A stretch of DNA of 32,077 bases from an uncultured Alphaproteobacteria bacterium. Lineage in GTDB: Bacteria > Pseudomonadota > Alphaproteobacteria > SHVP01. Positions 19,250 through 32,077 of this stretch are shown piece after piece. Positions within the stretch are counted from its first letter, which is position 1, and every line of letters begins with the position of its first letter. The position numbers and the translations under genes are program-made. The stretch is from the NCBI GenBank assembly GCA_938023835.1, contig CALJDF010000018.1, positions 1-32,077 of the forward strand. Reading direction: 5' to 3'. The notes below the pieces were generated by a model. It ran no database searches and was not told where the DNA came from. It saw only the letters and a list, made by a program, of their open reading frames with translations.

Positions 19250-20080
19250 GTGCCCGAACTGCCTGAAGTCGAGACCGTGGTCCGGGGCCTACGACCGCAC
19301 CTCGAGGGCGCCACGTTGGCCCAGGTCGTGGTCCGACGACCGGATTTGCGTCAGCCTTTTCCGAAAGACTTTGCCCGGCGGTTGACCGGGCGCCGCGTCG
19401 TGTCGCTGTCGCGCCGTGCCAAATACATCTTGGCCCAGCTCGATGACGACGTGCAGCTCTTGGCGCATCTCGGGATGTCCGGGCGCATGGTGCTCCACAC
19501 CGGGCCGCCCCCGCCACCCGGCAAGCACGATCATGTTGTTTTTATGACCGACCGCGGCACCCAGGTCGTCTTCAGCGATCCCCGCCGCTTTGGCCTGATG
19601 ACCCTGATTGCGCCGGGCGAAGCCCCCTCCCACCCGTTGTTGCGCGACATCGGACCCGAACCGCTGGGCAATGCCTTCGACGGCCCCCTCTTGGCCGAGC
19701 GATTGCGCGGTAAGAAGACGCCACTAAAGGCGGCGCTGCTCGATCAACGCGTGGTCGCCGGACTGGGCAATATCTATGTCTGCGAAGCCCTGTTTCAGGC
19801 CGGCCTCTCGCCGCGGCGCCAGGCCCGGACGGTGGGCCCGGTACGCGCCGTTCGCCTGGCGACCGCCATCCGCGAGGTTTTGCACGCCGCCATCGCCGCG
19901 GGCGGCTCGTCGCTGCGCGATTATGTCGGCTCAAGCGGCGAGTTGGGCTACTTCCAGCACAACTTCTCGGTTTATGACCGTGAAGGTCAGCCCTGCCCGG
20001 GCTGCGATTGCGATGGCACTGTCCGGCGCATCGTCCAATCCGGCCGGTCGACCTTCTTCTGTCCCCAGCGCCAACGATAG
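19250..20080 (+). CDS. mutM: Formamidopyrimidine-DNA glycosylase
   Basis: GTG start then [13 protein letters not shown] (catalytic Pro), [13 protein letters not shown]-terminal zinc finger [27 protein letters not shown]. Confidence 0.96.
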   Translation: MPELPEVETVVRGLRPHLEGATLAQVVVRRPDLRQPFPKDFARRLTGRRVVSLSRRAKYILAQLDDDVQLLAHLGMSGRMVLHTGPPPPPGKHDHVVFMTDRGTQVVFSDPRRFGLMTLIAPGEAPSHPLLRDIGPEPLGNAFDGPLLAERLRGKKTPLKAALLDQRVVAGLGNIYVCEALFQAGLSPRRQARTVGPVRAVRLATAIREVLHAAIAAGGSSLRDYVGSSGELGYFQHNFSVYDREGQPCPGCDCDGTVRRIVQSGRSTFFCPQRQR

Positions 20081-20164
20081 GACACGCCCGGTTGATCTTG
20101 CGGGTGCGCTTGCGTATACGGGCCGCTTCCGAACGTAACGCACCGTCGCCGAAAGGAGGCCGCA

Positions 20165-20941
20165 ATGGCCTACGAAACGATCCTTGTGGAAACCAAAGGG
20201 AATGTTGGCCTGATTACACTTAATCGGCCCGACGCCCTCAACGCACTCAATAGTGATTTGATGGGCGAACTGGGTGCCGCTTTGGACCGCTTCGAATCGG
20301 ACGACTCGGTAGGTGCCATGGTGATCACCGGCAGCGAAAAAGCATTCGCCGCGGGTGCCGATATCAAGGAAATGCAACCCAAGAGTTTTGTCGACGTGTA
20401 TGACGGCGACTTTATTACCCGCGATTGGGGTCGTACCGCGACCTGTCGCAAACCGGTCGTGGCGGCGGTCTCCGGCTACGCCCTGGGCGGTGGGTGCGAG
20501 CTTGCCATGATGTGCGACTTCATCCTCGCCGCGCCCAACGCCAAATTCGGGCAACCCGAGATTCGGTTGGGGATCATTCCGGGCTCCGGCGGCACCCAGC
20601 GCCTGACCCGCTTCGTCGGCAAATCCAAGGCCATGGAAATGGTCCTCACCGGGCGCATGATGGATGCCGAGGAGGCCGAACGGTCCGGCCTGGTGAGCCG
20701 CATCGTCCCCGCCGAGGAGCTCTTGGACGAGGCGGTCAAGGTCGCCGGCCAGATCGCCTCACTGTCGCGACCCGCGGTTTATATGGCCAAAGAGGCCGTC
20801 AATCGGTCCTTCGAAACGACCCTGGAAGAGGGCGTGCGCTTCGAGCGCCGCTTGTTCCACGCCACCTTTGCCCTGGAGGACCAAAAAGAGGGCATGGCGG
20901 CCTTTGTCGAGAAGCGAAAGCCCAACTTCAAGAACGCCTGA
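20165..20941 (+). CDS. Enoyl-CoA hydratase / crotonase family
   Basis: 258 aa; [71 protein letters not shown]. Confidence 0.95.
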   Translation: MAYETILVETKGNVGLITLNRPDALNALNSDLMGELGAALDRFESDDSVGAMVITGSEKAFAAGADIKEMQPKSFVDVYDGDFITRDWGRTATCRKPVVAAVSGYALGGGCELAMMCDFILAAPNAKFGQPEIRLGIIPGSGGTQRLTRFVGKSKAMEMVLTGRMMDAEEAERSGLVSRIVPAEELLDEAVKVAGQIASLSRPAVYMAKEAVNRSFETTLEEGVRFERRLFHATFALEDQKEGMAAFVEKRKPNFKNA

Positions 20942-21007
20942 ATCGGTTGACCCCCCTCGGAACAGGCGATATAAGCCGCTTTTCCACAACTCAGAAAAAG
21001 AATCAAT

Positions 21008-21274
21008 ATGGCGCACCATAAATCTGCGCAGAAACGAATTCGTCAGACCGCGCGGCGCACCAAGGTCAACATCACGCGGATCGGTCGCATGCGCACCTTT
21101 GTAAAAAAAGTCGAACTCGCAATCGAGGGCGGCGACCGGGCCAAGGCACAAGATGCGCTACGTCAAGCCGAACCTTTGATGATGCGCGCGGCCAACAAGG
21201 GGATCGTGAAAAAGAACACGATGTCCCGTCGGGTTTCCCGATTGTCAAAGCGCATCAAGGGGATGCCCGCTTAA
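21008..21274 (+). CDS. rpsT: 30S ribosomal protein S20
   Basis: 88 aa; MAHHKSAQKRIRQTARRTKVN...GIVKKNTMSRRVSRLSKRIK. Confidence 0.97.
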   Translation: MAHHKSAQKRIRQTARRTKVNITRIGRMRTFVKKVELAIEGGDRAKAQDALRQAEPLMMRAANKGIVKKNTMSRRVSRLSKRIKGMPA

Positions 21275-21301
21275 GTTACAACGCAAAACTTTGCGTAAGC
21301 A

Positions 21302-21329
21302 GGCCGCACATTTCAGTGCGGCCTTTTTT
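21302..21329 (+). terminator. Rho-independent terminator after rpsT
   Basis: GGCCGCAC-atttca-GTGCGGCC followed by TTTTTT. Confidence 0.93.
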
Positions 21330-21413
21330 GTGCCGAACTCGAACTAAATGTTTGACCAAGATATAGTGGTGTTGCCGCTATGCATGGCGCGGTGTTTTTT
21401 TTGTTTTCGGCCC

Positions 21414-21534
21414 CGAGCCATTATTGAAAGCCCCAGGGGTGGGCAGTAGTCTTTGCCTCACTGAACGGGGTTCTGGGGCGCCGCTCCTGACAATTTTCCG
21501 ACCAACCGACGATGGCTCGCGACCAGCGAGTCGT
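21414..21534 (+). other. Nested inverted repeats; candidate structured ncRNA or leader (6S-like architecture possible, unproven)
   Basis: CGAGCCAT (21414-21421)/ATGGCTCG (21512-21519) encloses GCCCCAG (21430-21436)/CTGGGGC (21473-21479), which encloses GTGGGCA (21439-21445)/TGCCtCAC (21454-21461). A competing 3' hairpin ACGA-tgg-CTCGC-gacca-GCGAGTCGT spans 21509-21534. Confidence 0.4.
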
Positions 21535-21688
21535 TCAGCCTGGAGGAACATTCACAACAGAAAAAATTTATTTTGCAGCAGACGACAACCATTCTGCGCT
21601 TAGAAAAGTATTGATAAACAAGCCGGCTATCGGCGGATTAGGGAGAGACGTCCAGCGCGAAAATAACGCGCGGACCCGGAAAGTGTGA

Positions 21689-22105
21689 ATGAGTTACGCA
21701 GGTGATATTTCAGTCGTGGATGCTTGGCGCATTCTCGGCGAAGAGGCGATGGCGCATTTGATCGATGTGCGGACTCAGGCGGAATGGAATTTCGTCGGGT
21801 TGCCCGATCTCAGCGACATCGAAAAGCCCGTCCATCGGGTCGAATGGCAAGGATTCCCAGGCGGGGCGCCCAATCCCGAATTTACCGATCAAGTTGCCGC
21901 CACCGGCGCAAAACCCAGCGATACCCTCTTTTTCCTTTGCCGCTCCGGGGGCCGCTCCAAAGCGGCGGCTATCGCGCAAACCGCTGCCGGCTACAAGAAG
22001 TGTTTTAATGTCACAGGCGGTTTCGAGGGCGATCTAGACGCTGACGGCCACCGTGGCCACGGCGCCGGCTGGAAAGCAGCCGGTCTCCCCTGGAAGCAAA
22101 GCTGA
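21689..22105 (+). CDS. Rhodanese-like domain protein
   Basis: AHLIDVRTQAEWNFVGLPDL, active-site loop FLCRSGGRSKAAA, FNVTGGFEGDLD. Confidence 0.93.
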   Translation: MSYAGDISVVDAWRILGEEAMAHLIDVRTQAEWNFVGLPDLSDIEKPVHRVEWQGFPGGAPNPEFTDQVAATGAKPSDTLFFLCRSGGRSKAAAIAQTAAGYKKCFNVTGGFEGDLDADGHRGHGAGWKAAGLPWKQS

Positions 22106-22112
22106 GGGTCTG

Positions 22113-23483
22113 ATGGAATTGCCGACACCCAAAAGACCCCTCGACGAAATCTGGCAGTGCGTCCGCGATCGGTTGCGGACCGACGTGGGCGATGCGGCCT
22201 ATAACAGCTGGCTCAAACAACTCGAACTAACCAACATTCACGACGATCGCGTGTTGATGTCGGTTCCGACCCGGTTCATGCGTGACTGGGTCGTGTCGCA
22301 TTACGCTGAAAAGATTCGCGTCGCATGGTCCGAAGAATCCGGTGCCGAGCCGCAGATCGATATTCTCGTGCGCCCGTCGGGTCAGTCTGCCCCGGCGCTC
22401 AAAAGCACATCGGGTGAAGCCCCGCTCGAAAAACCGATCGACCAAAGCTTGGCCGAAGCCGGCGCGCCGCTCGATCCGCGCTGCACGTTCGACAACTTTG
22501 TCGTCGGCAAAGCGAACGAGCTTGCCTATGCGGCGGCCCATCGGGTTGCCGAATCCGATGTCGTTCCCTTTAACCCGCTCTATCTCTATGGCGGTGTGGG
22601 GCTCGGCAAGACCCATCTGATGCATGCCATCGCGTGGCACATTCGCCAGCGCGACCCGACCCGCCGCGTCATCTATTTGTCGGCCGAAAAGTTCATGTAC
22701 CAGTTCATTCGGGCGATTCGGTACAAAGACGTGATGCCGTTCAAGCAGCTGTTTCGGTCGGTCGACGTGCTGATGGTCGACGACGTTCAGTTCATTAGCG
22801 GCAAGGATTCCACCCAAGAAGAGTTCTTCCACACCTTCAATGCCCTGGTGGACCAAAACCGCCAGGTGATCATTTCCGGCGACCGCTCGCCGTCCAACCT
22901 CGACGGTATGGAAGAGCGCATGCGCTCGCGTCTGGGTTGGGGCTTAGTGGCCGATATCCACGCCACGGACTACGAACTGCGGATCGGCATTTTGCAGTCC
23001 AAGGTCCAGCACATGGGCGCCAAGAACGTGCCCCAACAGGTGTTGGAGTTCCTAGCCCATCGGATCACCTCGAATGTGCGCGAGCTTGAGGGCGCGCTGA
23101 CCCGCGTTCTGGCCTATTCCAACCTTGTTGGACGGCCGATCACCCTGGAAACCACCCAAGAGGTCCTGCGCGATTTGCTGCGCTCCAACGATCGCCGGAT
23201 CACCATCGAGGACATCCAAAAACGGGTTGCCGAGCACTACAACATTCGGATCTCCGAGATGCATTCGGCGCGGCGCGCCCGCGCCGTGGCCCGTCCGCGC
23301 CAAGTCGCCATGTACTTGGCCAAACAGCTGACCTCGCGGTCGTTGCCCGAAATCGGTCGCAAGTTCGGCGGGCGGGATCACACCACGGTCATGCATGCCG
23401 TCAAACGCATCGACGAATTGCGTCAAAACGACAGCACGTTGTCGGAAGATATCGACCTGCTGCGACGGATGCTCGAGACCTGA
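22113..23483 (+). CDS. dnaA: Chromosomal replication initiator protein DnaA
   Basis: FNPLYLYGGVGLGKTHLMHAI Walker A, DVLMVDDVQFI, ARPRQVAMYLAKQLTSRSLPEIGRKFGGRDHTTVMHA box-binding signature; ATG at 22113. Confidence 0.98.
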   Translation: MELPTPKRPLDEIWQCVRDRLRTDVGDAAYNSWLKQLELTNIHDDRVLMSVPTRFMRDWVVSHYAEKIRVAWSEESGAEPQIDILVRPSGQSAPALKSTSGEAPLEKPIDQSLAEAGAPLDPRCTFDNFVVGKANELAYAAAHRVAESDVVPFNPLYLYGGVGLGKTHLMHAIAWHIRQRDPTRRVIYLSAEKFMYQFIRAIRYKDVMPFKQLFRSVDVLMVDDVQFISGKDSTQEEFFHTFNALVDQNRQVIISGDRSPSNLDGMEERMRSRLGWGLVADIHATDYELRIGILQSKVQHMGAKNVPQQVLEFLAHRITSNVRELEGALTRVLAYSNLVGRPITLETTQEVLRDLLRSNDRRITIEDIQKRVAEHYNIRISEMHSARRARAVARPRQVAMYLAKQLTSRSLPEIGRKFGGRDHTTVMHAVKRIDELRQNDSTLSEDIDLLRRMLET

Positions 23484-23567
23484 TTCGGGTCTCAAAAAAC
23501 CCCTCTAAATCAGCACCTTAAGGCCCGGCTGCGGGGCAAAAAAAGCGCCCCCGGCGCGGGTTGTGGG

Positions 23568-23576
23568 TGCTATACT
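23568..23576 (+). promoter_or_regulatory. Possible extended -10 promoter upstream of dnaN
   Basis: TGC-TATACT in the dnaA-dnaN gap; no convincing -35 seen. Confidence 0.35.
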
Positions 23577-23776
23577 TTGACCCCGTCCTCGCATGGCGGG
23601 ACCGTCGCTTTTTGTCGCACGTTTCGCCCCCGGCGCCGCGCGGCAGAACCGCCGGAAAAGACCAGAAATCTGCCGATTTCGGGCGCCTGTGGGGCGCCCG
23701 TCTTGTCGAAATTACGTGTAATGACGCACCGGGCGGGGCTTCGACCGGTCGCCCAGAACAACAAAGAATTGGCGCC

Positions 23777-24895
23777 ATGAAGATTACGATCGAACGTGCA
23801 ACCTTGCTCTCCGCCCTCGGCCATGTGCAAAGCGTCGTTGAGCGGCGCAACACCATTCCGATCCTGTCCAATGTCTTGCTGTCCGCTGACGGCGGCGATC
23901 TATTGTTGACCGCCACGGATCTCGACCTGACGATTATCGAAACGGTGGGGACCGAGGTTGCCCAGGGCGGCGCCACGACGGCGGCGGCCCACACCTTGCA
24001 CGACATCGTCCGCAAACTCCCCGACGGCGCCCAAATCGAACTGAGCTTGGCGAGCGATCAATCGCGCCTCTCGGTGGTGGCGGGCCGGTCGAGTTTCGCG
24101 CTGCCGTGTTTGCCCAAAGAGGATTTCCCGGTTCTCGCCGAGGACAATCTGCCGAGCAGCTTCGAGATCGGTGCCGACGACCTCAAACGCCTGATCGACA
24201 AAAGCCGGTTCGCTATTTCCACCGAGGAAACCCGCTACTACCTCAACGGGATTTATCTCCATGCCGCCGAGGCCGAAGGCGTCGCCATGCTGCGCGCCGT
24301 GGCAACCGACGGCCATCGGTTGGCGCAGGTCGAGTGCCCGCTGCCGTATGGCGCGGCATCCATGCCTGGCGTCATCGTGCCCCGCAAGGCCGTGCTGGAG
24401 GTCCGCCGGCTTTTGGATCAAGTCGAAGAACCGGTGCAGGTTTCGTTGTCGGAGACGAAGATTCGTTTCGCCTTCGGCAAGACCGTCCTCACCACCAAGC
24501 TCATCGACGGAACCTTCCCGGATTACCAGCGCGTGATCCCCTCGGGGAACGACAAGATTCTCGAGGTGGATTGCAAGCAGTTCGCCGAGGCGGTCGACCG
24601 GGTCTCGACCATCTCCACCGAAAAGTCGCGGTCGATCAAACTCACCTTGGAGAAAGAAAAGCTCCACCTGTCGGCCAATAGTCCGGAAAGCGGCAGCGCC
24701 GATGAAGAACTCGTCGTCAGCTATCCTGGCGAGGACATCGAGATCGGCTTCAACTCGCGCTATCTGCTCGACATTGCCAGCCAAATCGGGGGCGAGGTCG
24801 CGCGCCTCGATCTTGCAGACTCGGTGTCGCCGACCATCTTGCGCGACCTTGCGGACGAACGCGCGCTCTATGTCCTCATGCCGATGCGCGTGTAG
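23777..24895 (+). CDS. dnaN: DNA polymerase III subunit beta (sliding clamp)
   Basis: MKITIERATLLSALGHVQSVVERRNTIPILSNVLL...LYVLMPMRV; between dnaA and recF. Confidence 0.98.
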   Translation: MKITIERATLLSALGHVQSVVERRNTIPILSNVLLSADGGDLLLTATDLDLTIIETVGTEVAQGGATTAAAHTLHDIVRKLPDGAQIELSLASDQSRLSVVAGRSSFALPCLPKEDFPVLAEDNLPSSFEIGADDLKRLIDKSRFAISTEETRYYLNGIYLHAAEAEGVAMLRAVATDGHRLAQVECPLPYGAASMPGVIVPRKAVLEVRRLLDQVEEPVQVSLSETKIRFAFGKTVLTTKLIDGTFPDYQRVIPSGNDKILEVDCKQFAEAVDRVSTISTEKSRSIKLTLEKEKLHLSANSPESGSADEELVVSYPGEDIEIGFNSRYLLDIASQIGGEVARLDLADSVSPTILRDLADERALYVLMPMRV

Positions 24896-24903
24896 AGACG
24901 CGA

Positions 24904-28522
<3,619 letters not shown>

Positions 28523-28525
28523 CGC

Positions 28526-29755
28526 TTAGGCCTCCGGCTCGACCGGTGCGATTTCGACGACCTCGGCCGGCCTGCGCCACAGCAACGCAAAATAGACCAC
28601 CACGGCGAGCGTCGCGGCGACACCCATGACCGACGTCATGCCCACCGCGCGCCCGTCGTAGAACGCGCCCGAGGTCACCCCGAAGCCGGCCCCACCCAGG
28701 GTCTGCACGAAGCCCAGCAGCGCCGCCGCGGTGCCGGCAATCATCGGAAACGGCCCCAGCGCACTGGCGGTTCCCAGGGGAAAGATAAAGCCCACCGCAA
28801 ACGCGAACACGATCATCGGCGCCACGATGGTGACGATGGTCTCGATCCCGAACAGCGGGAAGGCCGCCGTGACGACACCCGAAATCCAGGCCGTCAAGAT
28901 CGCCCAGCGAAAGACGTTCTCCAGGCCATAGCGCGGCGCCAATCGTTCGGACAGCGTGGTGCCCGCAATAAAGCCGAACACCTGCACCGTGATGATCAAC
29001 GGAAAGGTCGATTCGCGCATGCCGAATACTTCGATGAACACGAACGGCGCGCCGAAGATGAACGCGAAGAAGGTGCCAAAGCAGCAGACCAACGTCAGCA
29101 TGAACCCGACATAGGTTCTGTTTCGCAACAACGTCCCGAAGTTGCGGAACATACCCAGCATCTGCGTCGCACGGGGGTCGCGGTTCTGGTTCGATTCCGG
29201 AATGAAAAACCACACCAGCCAGATCGCCAGCGCTGCCCACACCGCCAACGCGTAAAGCGTCGCCCGCCAGCTAAAGGTTTCGATCAACCAGCCGCCGAAC
29301 AGCGGCGCAATGGCGGGCGCGATCGCGATGATGCTGCCCAACCGGGCCAGCATGATGGCCGAGCGGTCGCGGTCATGCATATCGCGAATGATCGCCATAC
29401 AAATCGTCACGCCCGCCGCGCCGCCCAACGATTGCAGAAAACGCAGCGCGATCAGCATATTGATCGAGGTCGCTTGGGCGCTCAAAAGCGAGGCCGCGAG
29501 GAACAACGCGGTGCCCAGCATCAACGGCCCGCGCCGACCGAAGCGATCCGAGATCGGCCCATAGGCGAGCTGCGACAGTGCGAAGCCGACCATGTAGCTG
29601 CCCAGTGTGAGTTGGACTTTGCTCACGCTCGCCGAAAACTCGCGCGACAATTGCGGCAGCGCGGCGATGAACATGTCGGTCGCCATCTCGCCCACCACCA
29701 AAACGGTGGATAGAACGATGATCAGCGGCAGCGTGTTGGCGCGCAGTTTTGCCAT
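28526..29755 (-). CDS. Bcr/CflA-type MFS multidrug efflux transporter (copy 1)
   Basis: 409 aa; hydrophobic TM segments; ALSQLAYGPISDRFGRRGPLMLGTALF DHA1 loop motif. Confidence 0.88.
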   Translation of the reverse strand: MAKLRANTLPLIIVLSTVLVVGEMATDMFIAALPQLSREFSASVSKVQLTLGSYMVGFALSQLAYGPISDRFGRRGPLMLGTALFLAASLLSAQATSINMLIALRFLQSLGGAAGVTICMAIIRDMHDRDRSAIMLARLGSIIAIAPAIAPLFGGWLIETFSWRATLYALAVWAALAIWLVWFFIPESNQNRDPRATQMLGMFRNFGTLLRNRTYVGFMLTLVCCFGTFFAFIFGAPFVFIEVFGMRESTFPLIITVQVFGFIAGTTLSERLAPRYGLENVFRWAILTAWISGVVTAAFPLFGIETIVTIVAPMIVFAFAVGFIFPLGTASALGPFPMIAGTAAALLGFVQTLGGAGFGVTSGAFYDGRAVGMTSVMGVAATLAVVVYFALLWRRPAEVVEIAPVEPEA

Positions 29756-29816
29756 GGTCTCACGGGTGGGGTGGATAGGGGGCGCGCACTATACGCGCCA
29801 ACGTCCCGTTGACCAA

Positions 29817-31037
29817 TCAGGTCTTTGCTGCCTCGGGCCGGTTCATCACGGGTCTGAGAACGGTGACGTACACCAACGCGCTCAGCACCATCAGGCCGAA
29901 CATCAAGCCCATGATCGGCGCCGCGCTGCCGTCATGGACCGCCGCGACCAGCACCCCGACCAAGGCCGAAAAGCTGGCCTGCATAAAGCCGATCAACGAC
30001 GACGCGGTGCCTGCCACCTGGGGATAGGGCGCCAGGGCGCCCGAGAAACACAGCGGCATGATGAAGCCCAGGCCGAAGGTCACCAATGTCAGGGCCGGCA
30101 CCGCGATCCACAAAGTCAGCCCGCCGGTTAAACTCAGCGCGAACAAAACGCTGGTACCGCCCACGGTGCAGGCAATGGCAAAGCCAAATAGCATGCGCGG
30201 GCCAACCCACCGCGACGTGCGTCCGGTCAAGAACGAAGCGATCGAAAACGCCGGCGCCATCGAGAGGAAGATTGCCCCGAACTGCGACGGGCTCAGCCCC
30301 ATGGTGTCGATAAAGACCAATGCGCCGCCCGACATAAACGCGAACATCGCGCCCAACGAAAGGCACAAGCAGCCGGTGTATCCTGCAAAGACCCGGTCGC
30401 TGACCAGCATACGCATGCTGCGCAGCATCGGCAGCGGTCGGATCGCGTCGCGATTGGGGGTTGTGGTTTCGCTGAACCACAATGCGATGACGACGAGATA
30501 GACCAGCGAAAAGGCCGCGATCGAAAAGAAAATGGCCTGCCAACCCAGGGTTTGCGCCAGCGCGCCGCCCGTCATCGGCACCACGGCCGAGAGCGCGCCC
30601 ATGATCCCGGTGGTGTAGCCGATGATCCGGGTTGTCTCCTCGGGCGGATGCAAGTCACGCACGATGGCGCGGCTCAGCACCCAGGCCGAGGCCGCCCCCA
30701 AGGCCTGAAAAAAGCGCAACACGATCAACCATTCGACCGACGGCGCGAGGCCCGCAGCAAGGCTGGTGACCGCGTAGAGCGCCATGCCGCCCAGCAAAAC
30801 CGGGCGCCGACCGAAGCGGTCGCCGAGCGGGCCGACGATCAATTGCCCCACTGCAAAGCCGACCAAGAACATGCTGAACGTCAGCTGAACCAACGTCACG
30901 GTGCTGTCGAATCCAATGCGGATCGCGGGCAGTGCGGGCAGGTACATATCCGTCGACAGCGGCCCGACCGCGACCAAGCCGCCGACAAAGAGGATCAACA
31001 GCACCGAGCCTGGTTTCAGCGGGCCGCTTTTCTTCAT
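29817..31037 (-). CDS. Bcr/CflA-type MFS multidrug efflux transporter (copy 2)
   Basis: 406 aa; AVGQLIVGPLGDRFGRRPVLLGGMALY; FFQALGAASAWVLSRAIVRDL. Confidence 0.88.
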   Translation of the reverse strand: MKKSGPLKPGSVLLILFVGGLVAVGPLSTDMYLPALPAIRIGFDSTVTLVQLTFSMFLVGFAVGQLIVGPLGDRFGRRPVLLGGMALYAVTSLAAGLAPSVEWLIVLRFFQALGAASAWVLSRAIVRDLHPPEETTRIIGYTTGIMGALSAVVPMTGGALAQTLGWQAIFFSIAAFSLVYLVVIALWFSETTTPNRDAIRPLPMLRSMRMLVSDRVFAGYTGCLCLSLGAMFAFMSGGALVFIDTMGLSPSQFGAIFLSMAPAFSIASFLTGRTSRWVGPRMLFGFAIACTVGGTSVLFALSLTGGLTLWIAVPALTLVTFGLGFIMPLCFSGALAPYPQVAGTASSLIGFMQASFSALVGVLVAAVHDGSAAPIMGLMFGLMVLSALVYVTVLRPVMNRPEAAKT

Positions 31038-32077
31038 GACGCCGCCGCTGTTGATGGCGGACGTATGGCCACGAAGCTCACCAGCGCGGCGGTCGCCAAC
31101 AGGGCGACCATGCCGAACATCGGCACGCCGGTGTCGTTGAACAACACACCCACCAACGCACCCATCCCCGCCGAAAACACGCTCTGCACAAAGCCGATTA
31201 AGGCTGATGCGGTCCCCGCCATAGCGGGATAAGGCGCCATCGCATGGGCAAAGGCGAGCGGCACCATGAAGCCCATCGCAAACGACAACAGCGACATCGT
31301 GCCCACCAGGGCAAAGACGTTGGTCCAGCCGACAACGTTCAAGGCAAAGCCTGTCAAGGCGCTCAGCGTCGCCACCGCGGCGGCCGCGACGTAGATGCGC
31401 TCATGCGGCAACTTGCTCCCCAGCCGACCCACCACCGCCGACGCGATGGTGAACGACCCCGCCATCGCGGTAAAGATCAAGCCAAAACGGGTGGTCGGCA
31501 CGTCATAGACATCGATAAAGACAAACGACGAGCCCGAAAGAAACGTGAACAACACCCCGAACATGAACGCCACGCTCACGGTGTTGCGTAAGAACACCCG
31601 GTGGCGCAGCAAAATACCGAAGTTGGACAGCATCGGTCCGATGCGTATTGCGTCGGGGTTCAGCGCCGGCACCGATTCGCGAAACCCGAACGCGACGATC
31701 AAAAAGAGCAGTCCGGCATAGGCCAACAAAACGGCAAAGATATAGGGCCAGCCCAAGAATACCGTGACGAACCCGCCGATCGTCGGGGTGATCAAGGAGG
31801 TGCCGCCCATGATCACCGTGGCATAGGCCAATACCCGGGCCGAATCCGCGGGCGTTACCAGGTCGCGGATCACGGCACGACCCAGCACCTGGCCAAAGGC
31901 CGCGCCCAGCGCTTGGATAAAGCGCCCTACCACCAGCACTTCCACTGACCCTGCGGTCATGCATATCGCGCTACCGATAATGTAAAGCCCGATTCCGGTC
32001 AGGATCGCGGGCTTACGGCCATAGCGATCGGCAAACGGCCCGTAAAACAACTGGGCCATGGCAAAGCCCAACAGATA
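31034..32077 (-). CDS. Bcr/CflA-type MFS multidrug efflux transporter (copy 3), N-terminus beyond window
   Basis: Frame open to the edge (YLLGFAMAQLFYGPFADRYGRKPAIL); FIQALGAAFGQVLGRAVIRDL; stop overlaps the copy 2 start (ATGA). Confidence 0.87.
   Translation of the reverse strand, partial: YLLGFAMAQLFYGPFADRYGRKPAILTGIGLYIIGSAICMTAGSVEVLVVGRFIQALGAAFGQVLGRAVIRDLVTPADSARVLAYATVIMGGTSLITPTIGGFVTVFLGWPYIFAVLLAYAGLLFLIVAFGFRESVPALNPDAIRIGPMLSNFGILLRHRVFLRNTVSVAFMFGVLFTFLSGSSFVFIDVYDVPTTRFGLIFTAMAGSFTIASAVVGRLGSKLPHERIYVAAAAVATLSALTGFALNVVGWTNVFALVGTMSLLSFAMGFMVPLAFAHAMAPYPAMAGTASALIGFVQSVFSAGMGALVGVLFNDTGVPMFGMVALLATAALVSFVAIRPPSTAAAS

Noticed and set aside
21414-21534. Firm identification as 6S RNA
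   Set aside because: Architecture is suggestive only; covariance-model support cannot be computed here.
21330-21688. Confident oriC call
   Set aside because: No cluster of consensus TTATCCACA boxes seen; kept only as a low-interest finding.
30552-31948. Plus-strand ORFs within the MFS transporters
   Set aside because: His/Arg/Gln-rich translations opposite clear transmembrane proteins; GC shadow.

Overview
This GC-rich 32 kb window looks like an alphaproteobacterial chromosome segment, judged from gene order and protein content. Left to right it contains: (1) the infB(partial)-rbfA-truB-rpsO-pnp translation/RNA-decay operon. (2) An iron/redox accessory cluster: a nitronate-monooxygenase-like flavoenzyme with a C-terminal cysteine motif, an Irr/Fur-type regulator, a minimal rubrerythrin, a GlpC/HdrD-like Fe-S (CCG-domain) protein and a DUF3501-like protein. 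(3) An SH3-domain periplasmic protein and a divergent 2-hydroxyacid dehydrogenase. (4) A minus-strand block: Rrf2 regulator-cysK-ThiF/MoeB-like-DsrE-like (sulfur), dut, a frame-disrupted coaBC, ubiB and ubiE. (5) mutM, an enoyl-CoA hydratase and rpsT. (6) A structured roughly 360-nt non-coding gap, then a rhodanese gene and dnaA-dnaN-recF-gyrB. (7) Three tandem Bcr/CflA-type MFS transporters, the last running off the edge. The best candidate for an under-described system is the 6.4-10.8 kb Irr/rubrerythrin/CCG/DUF3501/flavoenzyme cluster. Other points of note are the nested-inverted-repeat element upstream of rhodanese-dnaA, the overlapping Rrf2-cysK pair, and an apparent ~23-nt frameshifting deletion in coaBC. 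No rRNA, tRNA, CRISPR or transposase was recognised. All product calls come from reading the translated sequences; no database search was run.
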